Assembly: GCF_042432905.1 (NCBI RefSeq)
Contig: NZ_JBHLWI010000002.1
Span: 62,001-126,000 of the forward strand
DNA: 64,000 bases
Direction: 5' to 3'
Source of the DNA: Fontibacter flavus
Lineage (GTDB): Bacteria > Bacteroidota > Bacteroidia > Cytophagales > Cyclobacteriaceae
Part shown: positions 52,540 to 61,382 of the stretch, in pieces
Position numbering within the stretch: the stretch's first letter is position 1
How the letters are laid out: every line of letters begins with the position of its first letter
Made by a program: the position numbers and the translations under genes
The notes under the pieces: generated by a model
Databases searched by the model: none
What the model saw: the letters and a program-made list of their open reading frames with translations, nothing else
Told to the model about the DNA's origin: nothing

Positions 52540-55500
52540 TCAATTTTTCATTTCCTGAAGCCATTTTTTGGCTTTTTGTATGCTGTTCACTCCCGATACA
52601 TTAAGAATTAGCCTGCCCTTTATCTCCTTGATCTTGCAATATTTAGGCTGTGTTTGGATGTAGCGAAGTACCTGTCCAAAGGTATCAGACTTATAGTACG
52701 TTTCACGTGAAGAAGGTACAAAATAACACTTCATCAAGTCATTCTTCAGGGTAAGTTTTTCAAATCCCAATCGTTCGGCCAGCCACCTCAAGCGTACCGT
52801 TTCAAAAAGGTCATCAACCACTGAAGGTATGGGGCCAAACCTGTCTTCAATGGATTTTGCAAAGGCCTGAAGCTCATCCTCTTTTTTAATATTGTCCAAT
52901 TTGGAATAGAGATTCAACCTCTCAGAAATGTTGGACACGTAAGTTTCCGGAATCAAAAGTTCAAAATCAGTCTCAATCACACAGTCCTGAACTAATACTT
53001 CCACTTTTTCTTTGAGGTCTACCTCAAACAATGCCGCAAATTCATTTTCCTTAAGTTCCTGAACTGCCTCATCCAGGATCTTATGGTACATATCAAACCC
53101 AAGGTCCGTGATGAAGCCGCTTTGTTCGGCGCCCAATAGATTACCTGCGCCCCGAATATCCAAATCTCTCATAGCCACTTTGAAACCATCTCCCAAATCA
53201 GAAAATTCTTCCAAAGTCTGCAGTCTTTTTCTGGCTTCTGTCGTCAATCCCGAAGTCGGTGTCGTCAACAAATAACAAAAAGCCTTCTTATTGCTTCTAC
53301 CCACACGCCCACGCATCTGATGCAGGTCACTCAACCCAAACATGTGGGCTCGGTTGATAATGATGGTATTGGCATTGGGAATATCCAATCCGGATTCGAT
53401 GATATTGGTGGAAACCAGTACATCATATTCTCCCTCAATGAATTTCACCATAATTTTTTCCAGCTTCTTGCCATCCATCTGCCCATGGGCACCGGCTACC
53501 CTTGCATCAGGAACGAGTCTTAAAATCAGGTTTGCTATAGATTCAATTTCACCTACCCTATTGTGTACAAAAAAGACCTGCCCACCCCTTCTCAACTCAT
53601 AGGCAATGGCATCTCGGATTACTTCTTCCTGGAAGGTGTGGATTTCCGTGGTTACAGGTTGTCGGTTTGGTGGTGGCGTGGCAATCACAGAAAGGTCCCT
53701 AGCCCCCATCAATGAAAAATGCAAGGTCCTCGGAATAGGTGTTGCCGTCAGGGTCAGCACATCCACATTTACTTTCAGTTCTTTCAACTGATCTTTGACC
53801 TTGACTCCGAATTTTTGTTCTTCATCAATGATCAATAGGCCAAGATCTTTGAATTTAACATCCTTATTAACTATCCTATGAGTACCCACCAGGATATCAA
53901 TCTCTCCTGTTGTCACCTGTTTGGTGATTTCCTTGATTTCCTTTACAGTCCTGAAGCGGTTGATATAATCCACTTTTACCGGAAAATCCTTCAACCGCTC
54001 CATGAAAGTCTGATAATGCTGCATGGCCAAAATGGTCGTAGGTACCAAAACGGCCACCTGTTTCCTATCATTCACTGCTTTGAAAGCAGCGCGGACAGCT
54101 ACCTCCGTCTTACCAAAGCCCACATCCCCACAGACCAATCGGTCCATGGGATATTGCTTTTCCATATCTGCTTTTACATCTGCAGTAGCTGCTGCCTGAT
54201 CAGGGGTGTCTTCAAATACAAAGGAACTTTCCAACTCGACCTGTAAAACTGAGTCGGGTGAAAATTTGAACCCGGGAGCATTTCTCCTTTTGGCATAGAG
54301 TGAAATCAGCTCTTTGGCAATATCCTTGACCTTGCTTTTTACCTTTTTCTTCTTGTTTTCCCATTCCGGAGAACCCAATTTGGACATAATTGGCATGGTG
54401 CCTTCCTGTCCGGAATACTTGGAAATCTTATGAAGAGAGTGGATGTTGACATACAGCAGGTCATCGTCACGGAATACCAACCGAACAGCTTCCTGAAGAT
54501 TGCCTGCTACATCTACTTTTTCCAAACCTGCGAACCTGCCCACCCCATAATCTACATGGACCACAAAATCACCAGGGTTCAGCGTCTTGAGTTCACGCAA
54601 AGTGAGGGCTTTACTTTTGCTGGCTTTTTGTTTGGTCTTGTACCGGTGAAAACGTTCAAAAATCTGATGATCTGTGTAACAGGCTATTTCCAAACCTTTG
54701 TCCACAAAACCTTCCCTAAGTCCGATCAGCATGGACTGAACTTTCAAGGTAGGATCCAGTTCCTGGAAAATATTTTCCAGCCTGCTAATCTGCTTATCGC
54801 TTTCCGAACAGATGACATTGAGCCAACCCTTTTTCTCATTGTCAACCAGATTTTCTACCAACAATTCAAAGTTCTTGTTGAAAGATGGTTGGGGTTGGGA
54901 GTCGAATTGGAAAACTTCGGCTTTTTTGAAGTAAAATTTATGACCAAATTCAATTTGGGTATAAGCTTCAATCTTTTGCGAAAAAGAATCAGCATTATCA
55001 AACAAATCGGTTGGCTTGATCAGCAGTTTTTCATTTTCTGTTGCCTTGACAATATGATGAAATTGTCTTTCTGCTTTTTCAAAATGCTCATCCAAGGTAT
55101 CCAAGGTAAACTGATAATCCTTGAACCATATATGGGCATTGTCTGGTAAAAACTCCAAAAATGACTGTCTTACTTCCTGCAACAGTTTTGTCTGTACATT
55201 TGGAATAATGCTGATCTGATCAATTTGGGAGACAGAAAGCTGTGATTCAGGATCAAAGGTTCTGATACTCTCAATCTCTTTTCCAAAAAGTTCCAGCCTG
55301 AAGGGCTGCTCATTGGCATAGGAAAAAATATCCACGATTCCCCCTCTAATGGAAAACTGACCCGGCTCATACACAAAGTCCGTTTTTTCAAAATCATAGG
55401 TAGACAAAAGCTCTGCAATAAACTCAAGATCAACTTTTTCGCCCACTTTGGCCACAAAAGTATTGTCTTTCAGTGCCCGTTTGTTGATTACCTTTTCATA

Positions 55501-55890
55501 TAGCGCCTCAGCGTAGGTGACAATGATTTCATCTTTATTTTCTTTGGCCAAAATCCTGTTTAGAATTTCAGCCCTCAGTAAGATATTGGCATTTTCTACT
55601 TCATCATATTGATAAGGCTTCTTATAGCTGGATGGAAAAATCAAGGTTTCTCTACCCGTAAACAGTTCCTGCAGGTCATTGCTCAAATAAGCAGCTTCCT
55701 CCTTATCATGGGCAATGATCAGGTGAAACCCTCCCAATTGATTAAAGGTCTCATGAAACAAAATCATGTCCAAACTGCCTGAGAGCCCCTTGATCTGAAA
55801 ATGTTTTTGGGTACGCTGAGCGATTGTTTCCGCTACATTTTTGACAAATGGATCGTTTGCGTAAAGGGATAAGAAGTCTTTTTTTTCCAA
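52540..55890 (-). CDS. mfd: Transcription-repair coupling factor
   Basis: 1116 residues. It displaces RNA polymerase stalled at DNA damage and recruits UvrA. Order: UvrB-homology module (about 1-330), CarD-like RNA-polymerase-interaction domain (about 430-500, LNPGDFVVHVDYGVGRFAGL), SF2 motor (Walker A GDVGFGKTEVAVRAAF, DEEQ box IIDEEQKFG, and SGLDIPNANTI, QMRGRVGRSNKKAFCYLL) and the C-terminal TRCF domain (from about 950). All helicase motifs look intact. Slightly shorter than the E. coli protein. It is divergent from the oxidase subunit III gene. Confidence 0.98.
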   Translation of the reverse strand: MEKKDFLSLYANDPFVKNVAETIAQRTQKHFQIKGLSGSLDMILFHETFNQLGGFHLIIAHDKEEAAYLSNDLQELFTGRETLIFPSSYKKPYQYDEVENANILLRAEILNRILAKENKDEIIVTYAEALYEKVINKRALKDNTFVAKVGEKVDLEFIAELLSTYDFEKTDFVYEPGQFSIRGGIVDIFSYANEQPFRLELFGKEIESIRTFDPESQLSVSQIDQISIIPNVQTKLLQEVRQSFLEFLPDNAHIWFKDYQFTLDTLDEHFEKAERQFHHIVKATENEKLLIKPTDLFDNADSFSQKIEAYTQIEFGHKFYFKKAEVFQFDSQPQPSFNKNFELLVENLVDNEKKGWLNVICSESDKQISRLENIFQELDPTLKVQSMLIGLREGFVDKGLEIACYTDHQIFERFHRYKTKQKASKSKALTLRELKTLNPGDFVVHVDYGVGRFAGLEKVDVAGNLQEAVRLVFRDDDLLYVNIHSLHKISKYSGQEGTMPIMSKLGSPEWENKKKKVKSKVKDIAKELISLYAKRRNAPGFKFSPDSVLQVELESSFVFEDTPDQAAATADVKADMEKQYPMDRLVCGDVGFGKTEVAVRAAFKAVNDRKQVAVLVPTTILAMQHYQTFMERLKDFPVKVDYINRFRTVKEIKEITKQVTTGEIDILVGTHRIVNKDVKFKDLGLLIIDEEQKFGVKVKDQLKELKVNVDVLTLTATPIPRTLHFSLMGARDLSVIATPPPNRQPVTTEIHTFQEEVIRDAIAYELRRGGQVFFVHNRVGEIESIANLILRLVPDARVAGAHGQMDGKKLEKIMVKFIEGEYDVLVSTNIIESGLDIPNANTIIINRAHMFGLSDLHQMRGRVGRSNKKAFCYLLTTPTSGLTTEARKRLQTLEEFSDLGDGFKVAMRDLDIRGAGNLLGAEQSGFITDLGFDMYHKILDEAVQELKENEFAALFEVDLKEKVEVLVQDCVIETDFELLIPETYVSNISERLNLYSKLDNIKKEDELQAFAKSIEDRFGPIPSVVDDLFETVRLRWLAERLGFEKLTLKNDLMKCYFVPSSRETYYKSDTFGQVLRYIQTQPKYCKIKEIKGRLILNVSGVNSIQKAKKWLQEMKN

Positions 55891-55921
55891 AACTTGAGAG
55901 GATATTGCTGATGCCAGGATG

Positions 55922-55929
55922 CAAAGTTA
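55922..55929 (-). promoter_or_regulatory. Bacteroidota -7 promoter element for mfd
   Basis: The minus strand reads TAACTTTG followed by C, a perfect match to TAnnTTTG(C), with 31 bases between it and the mfd ATG. Confidence 0.55.
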
Positions 55930-56036
55930 GGAAAATGATTTTGTTTCCTGCTTTTCTGGTCAATTACGAAATTGTCTGTAAAAAAGCTGAACCTTGAAGC
56001 ATTGAAATTGTTTATAGAATCATTAGCCATTCCTTT

Positions 56037-56645
56037 ATGGAAAAAACAAAAGTAACGCTACTACAAAGAATAGAAAACCTGCATCCTTATCAGACACTGA
56101 TGTATCTGGGCATGCTGGGCAGTGGCCTGATTTTTTTGTTCATGACAGTGGCATTTTTGAGTTCTGGCACCGGCAATATGGAAGGAATTGGGTTTAAAAT
56201 GCCAAAAGCATTTATCATCAGTACCTTTGTCATCCTGATCAGTGGCTACACCGTTTCGAAAATGCTCTTGCACTATCAGGAAGAAGCGCTTACAAAGTTG
56301 AAACAAAGCCTTTTGGCTACTTTTATACTGGGTGTATTGTTCACTTTTCTTCAATTTTTCGGATGGAAAGAACTGAGCATGATGGGGGTCGACTTCAGGG
56401 GTTTACCGAGTGGAAGTTTTCTGTATGTACTCAGCGGCATTCATGTGTTCCATTTGATCGGAGCGATGGTATTCTCCCTCATCATGTTGGTTAAATATAA
56501 CAGGACAGAAAAAGACAGCATACGCCATTTGGTCATGCTCACCAACCCCTATGAAAAAATGAGGATTCAGCTCTTTACCACCTATTGGCATTTTATGGAT
56601 CTGGTGTGGTTGCTCCTATTTCTGATTTTTGTGCTAACCTTTTAA
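56037..56645 (+). CDS. Cytochrome c oxidase subunit III-like protein
   Basis: 202 residues with five predicted membrane helices. Family features of heme-copper oxidase subunit III: MYLGMLGSGLIFLFM, WKELSMMGVDFRG, LSGIHVFHLIGAMVF and the final TTYWHFMDLVWLLLF. Subunit III helps proton uptake and stability of the oxidase. The catalytic subunits I and II are not in this window, so it is an orphan copy here. A hairpin (CCTTCG / CGAAGG, 56651-56683) and T-run follow. Confidence 0.88.
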   Translation: MEKTKVTLLQRIENLHPYQTLMYLGMLGSGLIFLFMTVAFLSSGTGNMEGIGFKMPKAFIISTFVILISGYTVSKMLLHYQEEALTKLKQSLLATFILGVLFTFLQFFGWKELSMMGVDFRGLPSGSFLYVLSGIHVFHLIGAMVFSLIMLVKYNRTEKDSIRHLVMLTNPYEKMRIQLFTTYWHFMDLVWLLLFLIFVLTF

Positions 56646-56650
56646 AAAAA

Positions 56651-56695
56651 CCTTCGTTACTTTAGACCTTACTAAGTCGAAGGAAAACCTTTTTT
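56651..56695 (+). terminator. Candidate terminator/attenuator before hflK
   Basis: CCTTCG-TT-ACTTTAG pairs with CTAAGT-CGAAGG, followed by AAAACC and TTTTTT. It ends four bases before the hflK start, so it would either end the upstream transcript or attenuate hflKC. Confidence 0.5.
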
Positions 56696-56698
56696 ATT

Positions 56699-57676
56699 AT
56701 GTCAGAAAACAGATACGAAATCAATATTGATCCGGACTGGGTCAAACGTTACGCGGGTAGAATAGTCATAGGGTTTTTGCTCCTTGCAGGTGTGGTTACC
56801 AGTACCAAGACCGTAGGGCCTGAAGAAGAGGGTGTGGTCGTCCAACTGGGAAAATATAACCGAACAGTACAGCCGGGCCTGAATTTTATCCTTCCTTATG
56901 GCTTGGAGACGATGCAGAAGATTCCTGTGCAAAGACAGCTCAAGCAGGAATTTGGATTCAGGACACGCAGTGCCGGCCAGCCATCTGAATATTCCAAAAG
57001 CAGTTTTGGAGATGAAAGCATGATGCTGACAGGTGACCTAAACCTTACAGATGTGGAATGGGTAGTGCAGTACAGAATAGTGGATTCCTACAAGTATTTG
57101 TTCAGGGTTAGAAATGCAGAAAAAACCCTACGTGATATGTCCGAAGCAGCGATGAGGAAGATTGTTGGCGATAGGACTGTCAATGAGGTATTGACCGTAG
57201 GAAGACAGGAAGTGGCGAGCAGTGTAGAAGTATTGCTACAGCAAATGTGCGACGAGTATGAAAACGGCGTGCGTATAGATCAGGTCGTTCTTCAGGATGT
57301 AAACCCACCTGAACCGGTAAAGCCTTCTTTCAATGCGGTCAATGAAGCCCAACAGGAAAGGGAAACTTTGATCAATCAGGCCGATGCGGAATACAACCGG
57401 GTAATTCCAAGAGCCAGAGGTGAAGCTGAAGAAACCATCCAATTGGCAGAGGCTTATGCGCTCAACCGTGTGAACCGCGCCAAAGGTGAAGCAGAAAGGT
57501 TTAATTCCCTTTTTGAAGCCTATATCAAAGCCCCTGAAGTCACCAAACAAAGGATTTATCTCGAAACGATGGAAAGGGTGCTTCCCAAAATCGGCAACAA
57601 AATTATCGTTGACGAAAAAGGCAACAATGTATTACCCCTATTAAATATCGACAAAGTTAAAAGCAATACCCCATGA
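56699..57676 (+). CDS. hflK: FtsH protease modulator HflK
   Basis: 325 residues. A cytoplasmic N terminus, one transmembrane helix (about 17-37) and an SPFH/band-7 domain (VQLGKYNRTVQPGLNFILP, MLTGDLNLTDVEWVVQYRI) are followed by the coiled-coil AQQERETLINQADAEYNRV. The C-terminal coiled coil and cap form the HflKC cage around FtsH in the membrane and modulate its proteolysis. It lacks the long Gly-rich N terminus of E. coli HflK. The stop overlaps the hflC start by 4 bp (ATGA). Confidence 0.95.
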   Translation: MSENRYEINIDPDWVKRYAGRIVIGFLLLAGVVTSTKTVGPEEEGVVVQLGKYNRTVQPGLNFILPYGLETMQKIPVQRQLKQEFGFRTRSAGQPSEYSKSSFGDESMMLTGDLNLTDVEWVVQYRIVDSYKYLFRVRNAEKTLRDMSEAAMRKIVGDRTVNEVLTVGRQEVASSVEVLLQQMCDEYENGVRIDQVVLQDVNPPEPVKPSFNAVNEAQQERETLINQADAEYNRVIPRARGEAEETIQLAEAYALNRVNRAKGEAERFNSLFEAYIKAPEVTKQRIYLETMERVLPKIGNKIIVDEKGNNVLPLLNIDKVKSNTP

Positions 57677-58611
57677 AAACCAAAGGAACCATTGGCATCA
57701 TCATAGCCGCCCTGTTGGCAATAGTATTGCTCAACAGTATTTATATCCTGGATGAAACCAAACAGGCAATCGTCACACAATTTGGCAAGCCTGTTGGAGA
57801 TCCAAGAACTGAACCCGGATTAAATTTCAAAGTCCCTTTTTTACACAAAGTCCAGTTTTTCGACAAAAGATACCTGGAGTGGGACGGAGATAGAAATCAG
57901 GTTCCTACCAAAGACAAGAAGTTTATTTTTGTGGATACTTATGCCCGATGGGAGATCACCAATCCTTTGCAGTTCTTTATCCGATTGAGGGATGAGAAGT
58001 CTGCACAATCCAGATTGGATGATATCCTGGACGGGGAAACCAGGAATGCAATCGCCAGTCATGATCTTCTGGATATCGTGAGGTCCACCAACCGTGATCC
58101 AGAAATCACGGAGGAATTTATGGAGGAACTTGAAATTCTGGAAGATATCACTGTTGGAAGAGCGGTTATTGAGAAAATCATCCTTGAAAAAGCCAATGAG
58201 CGTACAACAGATCTGGGTGTCAGAATCCTGGATTTCAGATTCAAAAGGATGAATTACGTAGATGAAGTAAGAGATAGGGTGTATGACCGTATGGTCAGTG
58301 AAAGAAATAGAATTGCTGACCAATTCCGCTCAGAAGGACAGGGCGAAGCCCGAAAAATCGAAGGTAACAAAGAAAGAGACTTGGCGCAGATACAATCAGA
58401 AGCCTTCAAACTTGCTGAAGAAATCAAAGGTAAAGCGGATGCAGAAGCTACCAATATTTATGCAGCGGCCTACAACCGCAACAGGCAGACAATAGACTTG
58501 TACAAGTTTGTAAGGTCTATGGAAAGTTTCGAAAAAGCTTTGGATGAAAACACCAGTTTGGTACTGTCCTCTGACAGTGAATTCTTCAAATATTTCAAAA
58601 AACTTAATTAA
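57673..58611 (+). CDS. hflC: FtsH protease modulator HflC
   Basis: 312 residues. N-terminal transmembrane anchor (about 7-25), SPFH domain (VTQFGKPVGDPRTEPGLNFK, TYARWEITNPLQFFIRLR), and long coiled coil (DQFRSEGQGEARKIEGNKER, ADAEATNIYAAAYNRN). It pairs with HflK in the FtsH complex. ftsH itself is not here. It overlaps hflK by 4 bp and is followed by its own terminator. Confidence 0.95.
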   Translation: MKTKGTIGIIIAALLAIVLLNSIYILDETKQAIVTQFGKPVGDPRTEPGLNFKVPFLHKVQFFDKRYLEWDGDRNQVPTKDKKFIFVDTYARWEITNPLQFFIRLRDEKSAQSRLDDILDGETRNAIASHDLLDIVRSTNRDPEITEEFMEELEILEDITVGRAVIEKIILEKANERTTDLGVRILDFRFKRMNYVDEVRDRVYDRMVSERNRIADQFRSEGQGEARKIEGNKERDLAQIQSEAFKLAEEIKGKADAEATNIYAAAYNRNRQTIDLYKFVRSMESFEKALDENTSLVLSSDSEFFKYFKKLN

Positions 58612-58620
58612 GATTACACA

Positions 58621-58673
58621 GAACCACAATAGGTAACCGGATAAGAGTACTTCCTATTGTGGTTCACTTTTTT
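58621..58673 (+). terminator. Terminator of hflKC
   Basis: A perfect 13-bp stem GAACCACAATAGG / CCTATTGTGGTTC with a 19-nt loop, then AC and six T, starts 9 bp after the hflC stop. Confidence 0.85.
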
Positions 58674-58891
58674 AATCAAAGTGATTTTTTAAAAACCGGA
58701 TGGTCAAATGTTTTTTTCTCTGTAATCAAAACCTAATTCCTATTAGCGAATCATTAGCAAGGCAAGGTTTGACAGATTCAAGGTTTTCCTTATCATTTTT
58801 GATCGATTCAAGATCAGCCTTTATCAAAAGGGTTTGGCAGATTCCCCTTTAAGTAAAAACAATTGATTGGGATTAAGCTTATATTAGGTAT

Positions 58892-59332
58892 ATGAAAATC
58901 AATATTTCCACTAAAGTTGAAAAAAGTTACCTTGAGGTTAAAGAAGGCTTCAATGACTCACTGTTTTTAAAGCTGAATCCTCCCTTTCCACCAGTGAAGC
59001 TTCTCCGCTTTGACGGTTCATCCAAAGGGGATATTGTCATGTTGGAATTGAATCTCTTACTTTTCAAACAAAAATGGGTCTCCGAAATCACTGATGATCA
59101 TACTGATGAACAGGAATTTTATTTCATTGATGAAGGAACCACTTTGCCCTTTTTCCTCAAAAAATGGAAGCATAAGCACAGAATCATTAAGCAGAAAAAT
59201 GGCAGTATCATCAAAGATGAGATAGAATACCAAGGGCCTGCAGGAATACTGACCTTACTGCTTTATCCTGTTTTGTATCTTCAGTTTCTATACAGAAAGC
59301 CTGTTTACCAAAAAATCTTCCGTATCAGATAA
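58892..59332 (+). CDS. SRPBCC/START-fold ligand-binding protein
   Basis: 146 residues with the helix-grip pattern of the SRPBCC superfamily. N-terminal strand and helix (VEKSYLEVKEGFNDSLFLKL), then GDIVMLELNLLLFKQKWVSE, FYFIDEGTTLPFFLKKWKHK, HRIIKQKNGSIIKDEIEYQG and a C-terminal hydrophobic helix. It likely binds a small hydrophobic ligand; no catalytic role is visible. The 3' end overlaps the convergent Fur gene by 8 bp, so the two transcripts collide. Confidence 0.72.
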   Translation: MKINISTKVEKSYLEVKEGFNDSLFLKLNPPFPPVKLLRFDGSSKGDIVMLELNLLLFKQKWVSEITDDHTDEQEFYFIDEGTTLPFFLKKWKHKHRIIKQKNGSIIKDEIEYQGPAGILTLLLYPVLYLQFLYRKPVYQKIFRIR

Positions 59333-59795
59333 ACCTCAGATTCTCGCAGTCCGTAATTTGGCAATCTCCATACAAAACCAGAGAGTGGCTGGTAATACCT
59401 GATTGGAACTCCCTTCCCATAGCTTCTTTGATCAGGTTGATCCTTTCGTCCGAAAACTCACGGATTTTTCTGCATTGGTTACACACATGATGGTCATGGT
59501 GCTTATAGGTCAATGCCTGTTCGTATAGGGCTACCTTGTCTTTAAATTGGTGTTTTACTGCCAGTCCACACTCCACCAATAAATCCAGCGTGTTGTAGAT
59601 AGTGGCTCGGCTGATAGAATAGCCTTTATTTCTCATCAGTAAAAAAAGCCCCTCAACATCTATATGCTCATCCTGAGGTAGGGCGTATAGTTCATCTATA
59701 ACAGAAAACCTTTCAGGGGTTTTCCTGCTTCCTTGTCTGAGGAGGAAATTCTCAAAAATCTTTTTTGCTTTTTCTACAACCGACTTTTCTGCCAT
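59325..59795 (-). CDS. fur: Fur-family metal-responsive repressor
   Basis: 156 residues. An N-terminal winged helix (RKTPERFSVIDELYAL, SISRATIYNTLDLLVECGL) is followed by a dimerisation domain with the metal-rich HHDHHVCNQC and a distal TDC that would complete the zinc site. It would repress iron uptake genes with Fe2+; PerR or Zur cannot be ruled out without structure-based analysis. The frame is open to a TTG at 59810, but ATG at 59795 gives the family N terminus. The iron operon at 23.8 kb has a candidate Fur box. Confidence 0.92.
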   Translation of the reverse strand: MAEKSVVEKAKKIFENFLLRQGSRKTPERFSVIDELYALPQDEHIDVEGLFLLMRNKGYSISRATIYNTLDLLVECGLAVKHQFKDKVALYEQALTYKHHDHHVCNQCRKIREFSDERINLIKEAMGREFQSGITSHSLVLYGDCQITDCENLRFI

Positions 59796-60004
59796 AACTT
59801 TTTCTATCAAAAATTAAATATGCAGGATTTTTACATTTTTTCAAAAATTCCGGAGCTGCATGATCAAAGAAACAGTCATAAAGTAATAATTCAAAATAAC
59901 ATAACAAATTCTCAACAAGTTGATTATACAAGAAGTATAAATAGTAAACAGCTTGAATATTATTAGTATATTAAAATCATCAAATCCAAAATTTACACGC
60001 ATTC

Positions 60005-61261
60005 ATGATTGTTAAATCTCTGCTTGTAGGCTTTTTATTCAATATTTTATTGTCTCTGTCTCTTTATGCCCAAGTGCCTGGTTTTTATATGAAAGAAAGG
60101 GCAAAAAAAACAGAGCTTCCTTTCTATTCTTCCAATAACCTGATCATTCTTCCTGTTTCCATCAATGGTGGTACACCTGTTAACTTTCTGATCGATACCG
60201 GAGTGAAGACAAATATTCTGTTCAGTAAGACGATAGGAGACCAGCTGAATATGACCTACACCAGGAAACTGGACTTGGTAGGTGCTGATGGAAAAACCGT
60301 GCTAACGGCAAACGTATCTCCAACAAATCATTTGGATTTGGGCAGGTTGGAAGGTATTTCCCAGACAGTACTTGTTTTGGACGATGATTTTTTTGAACTC
60401 GAAATGGTCATCGGCGTTCCGGTCTTTGGCGTCATAGGTTATGAGTTTTTCAAGCATAATCCTGTCAAAATTGATTATGACAAAAGCCTGATAACTTTTT
60501 ATGAAAGTGAAAGACTAAGGTGGCGTCCTTTTGGTTTTAGAAAAATCCAGATGGACATAGATAATGGTAAACCCTACATTAAGGGTAGGGTTAAGCAGAT
60601 TTCCTCCGAAGAGCTGAGTGCGAAATTGCTGATTGACCTAGGTGCCAACCATGGGCTGTTGCTCAATATGGAAACCTCTGATAAAATCACGCTGCCTCCT
60701 AAGCATATTGAAAGTGATCTTGGCAGGTCACTTGGAGGTGAACTGTTTGGTTATGTCGGAAGAGTCAAATCTTTAAGATTGGATGGGTTGAATTTTATGG
60801 ATGTCATCACCTCCTATCCCGAAGAAACAGAATTTAGTTATGTAATCAAGGAAAGTGGCCGGCAGGGAAGTTTGGGGTCAGAATTATGGGGAAGGACAAA
60901 AATCGTTCTGGATTATCAAAGAAAAAGGCTATTTATAAAAAGGGGTTCTACTTTTTCAAATCCATTTGAATTTGACATGAGCGGGATTACAACGAAAATG
61001 TTACCGACAGAGGATAAAAGATTTATCGTCAGTAATGTCAGAAAAAATTCTGCTGCTGAGCAAGCCGGTATAATGGTCAATGATGAGTTTTTGGAAATCA
61101 ATAAAATTCCCATAGACTTTTGGGAATTATCTGATTTGATCAAATTGTTCCGTTCAGAAGAAGGAAGGCCGGTAAGTGTCAAAATGAAGCGGTTTAATAG
61201 TCAGGACCCGGAAGATTTCGAGATTTTTGAGCGCAAATTTCAATTAAAACGACAAATTTAA
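60005..61261 (+). CDS. Retropepsin-like aspartic protease with PDZ domain
   Basis: 418 residues. Signal peptide MIVKSLLVGFLFNILLSLSL ending near YAQ. Two tandem aspartic-protease-like halves: NFLIDTGVKTNIL near residue 65 (DTG) and LLIDLGANHGLLL near 210 (DLG). The first has the classic catalytic triad, the second a changed one. A C-terminal PDZ domain (about 340-415: VSNVRKNSAAEQAGIMVNDE) would bind peptide ends. It probably processes exported proteins. No partner is adjacent. Confidence 0.85.
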   Translation: MIVKSLLVGFLFNILLSLSLYAQVPGFYMKERAKKTELPFYSSNNLIILPVSINGGTPVNFLIDTGVKTNILFSKTIGDQLNMTYTRKLDLVGADGKTVLTANVSPTNHLDLGRLEGISQTVLVLDDDFFELEMVIGVPVFGVIGYEFFKHNPVKIDYDKSLITFYESERLRWRPFGFRKIQMDIDNGKPYIKGRVKQISSEELSAKLLIDLGANHGLLLNMETSDKITLPPKHIESDLGRSLGGELFGYVGRVKSLRLDGLNFMDVITSYPEETEFSYVIKESGRQGSLGSELWGRTKIVLDYQRKRLFIKRGSTFSNPFEFDMSGITTKMLPTEDKRFIVSNVRKNSAAEQAGIMVNDEFLEINKIPIDFWELSDLIKLFRSEEGRPVSVKMKRFNSQDPEDFEIFERKFQLKRQI

Positions 61262-61324
61262 GCATGTAGGAGGTGAATAAAACCTTCTATGGCTAGCTTC
61301 TCCTACTTTTCAGTACTTATTTCT

Positions 61325-61332
61325 TATATTTG
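61325..61332 (+). promoter_or_regulatory. Bacteroidota -7 promoter element for the sensor gene
   Basis: TATATTTG matches TAnnTTTG, 50 bases before the ATG at 61383. Confidence 0.5.
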
Positions 61333-61382
61333 ATACGTAGTTTTAGTTGGTATGTAGTAGCGTATTATCCAGTTATTTTAAG

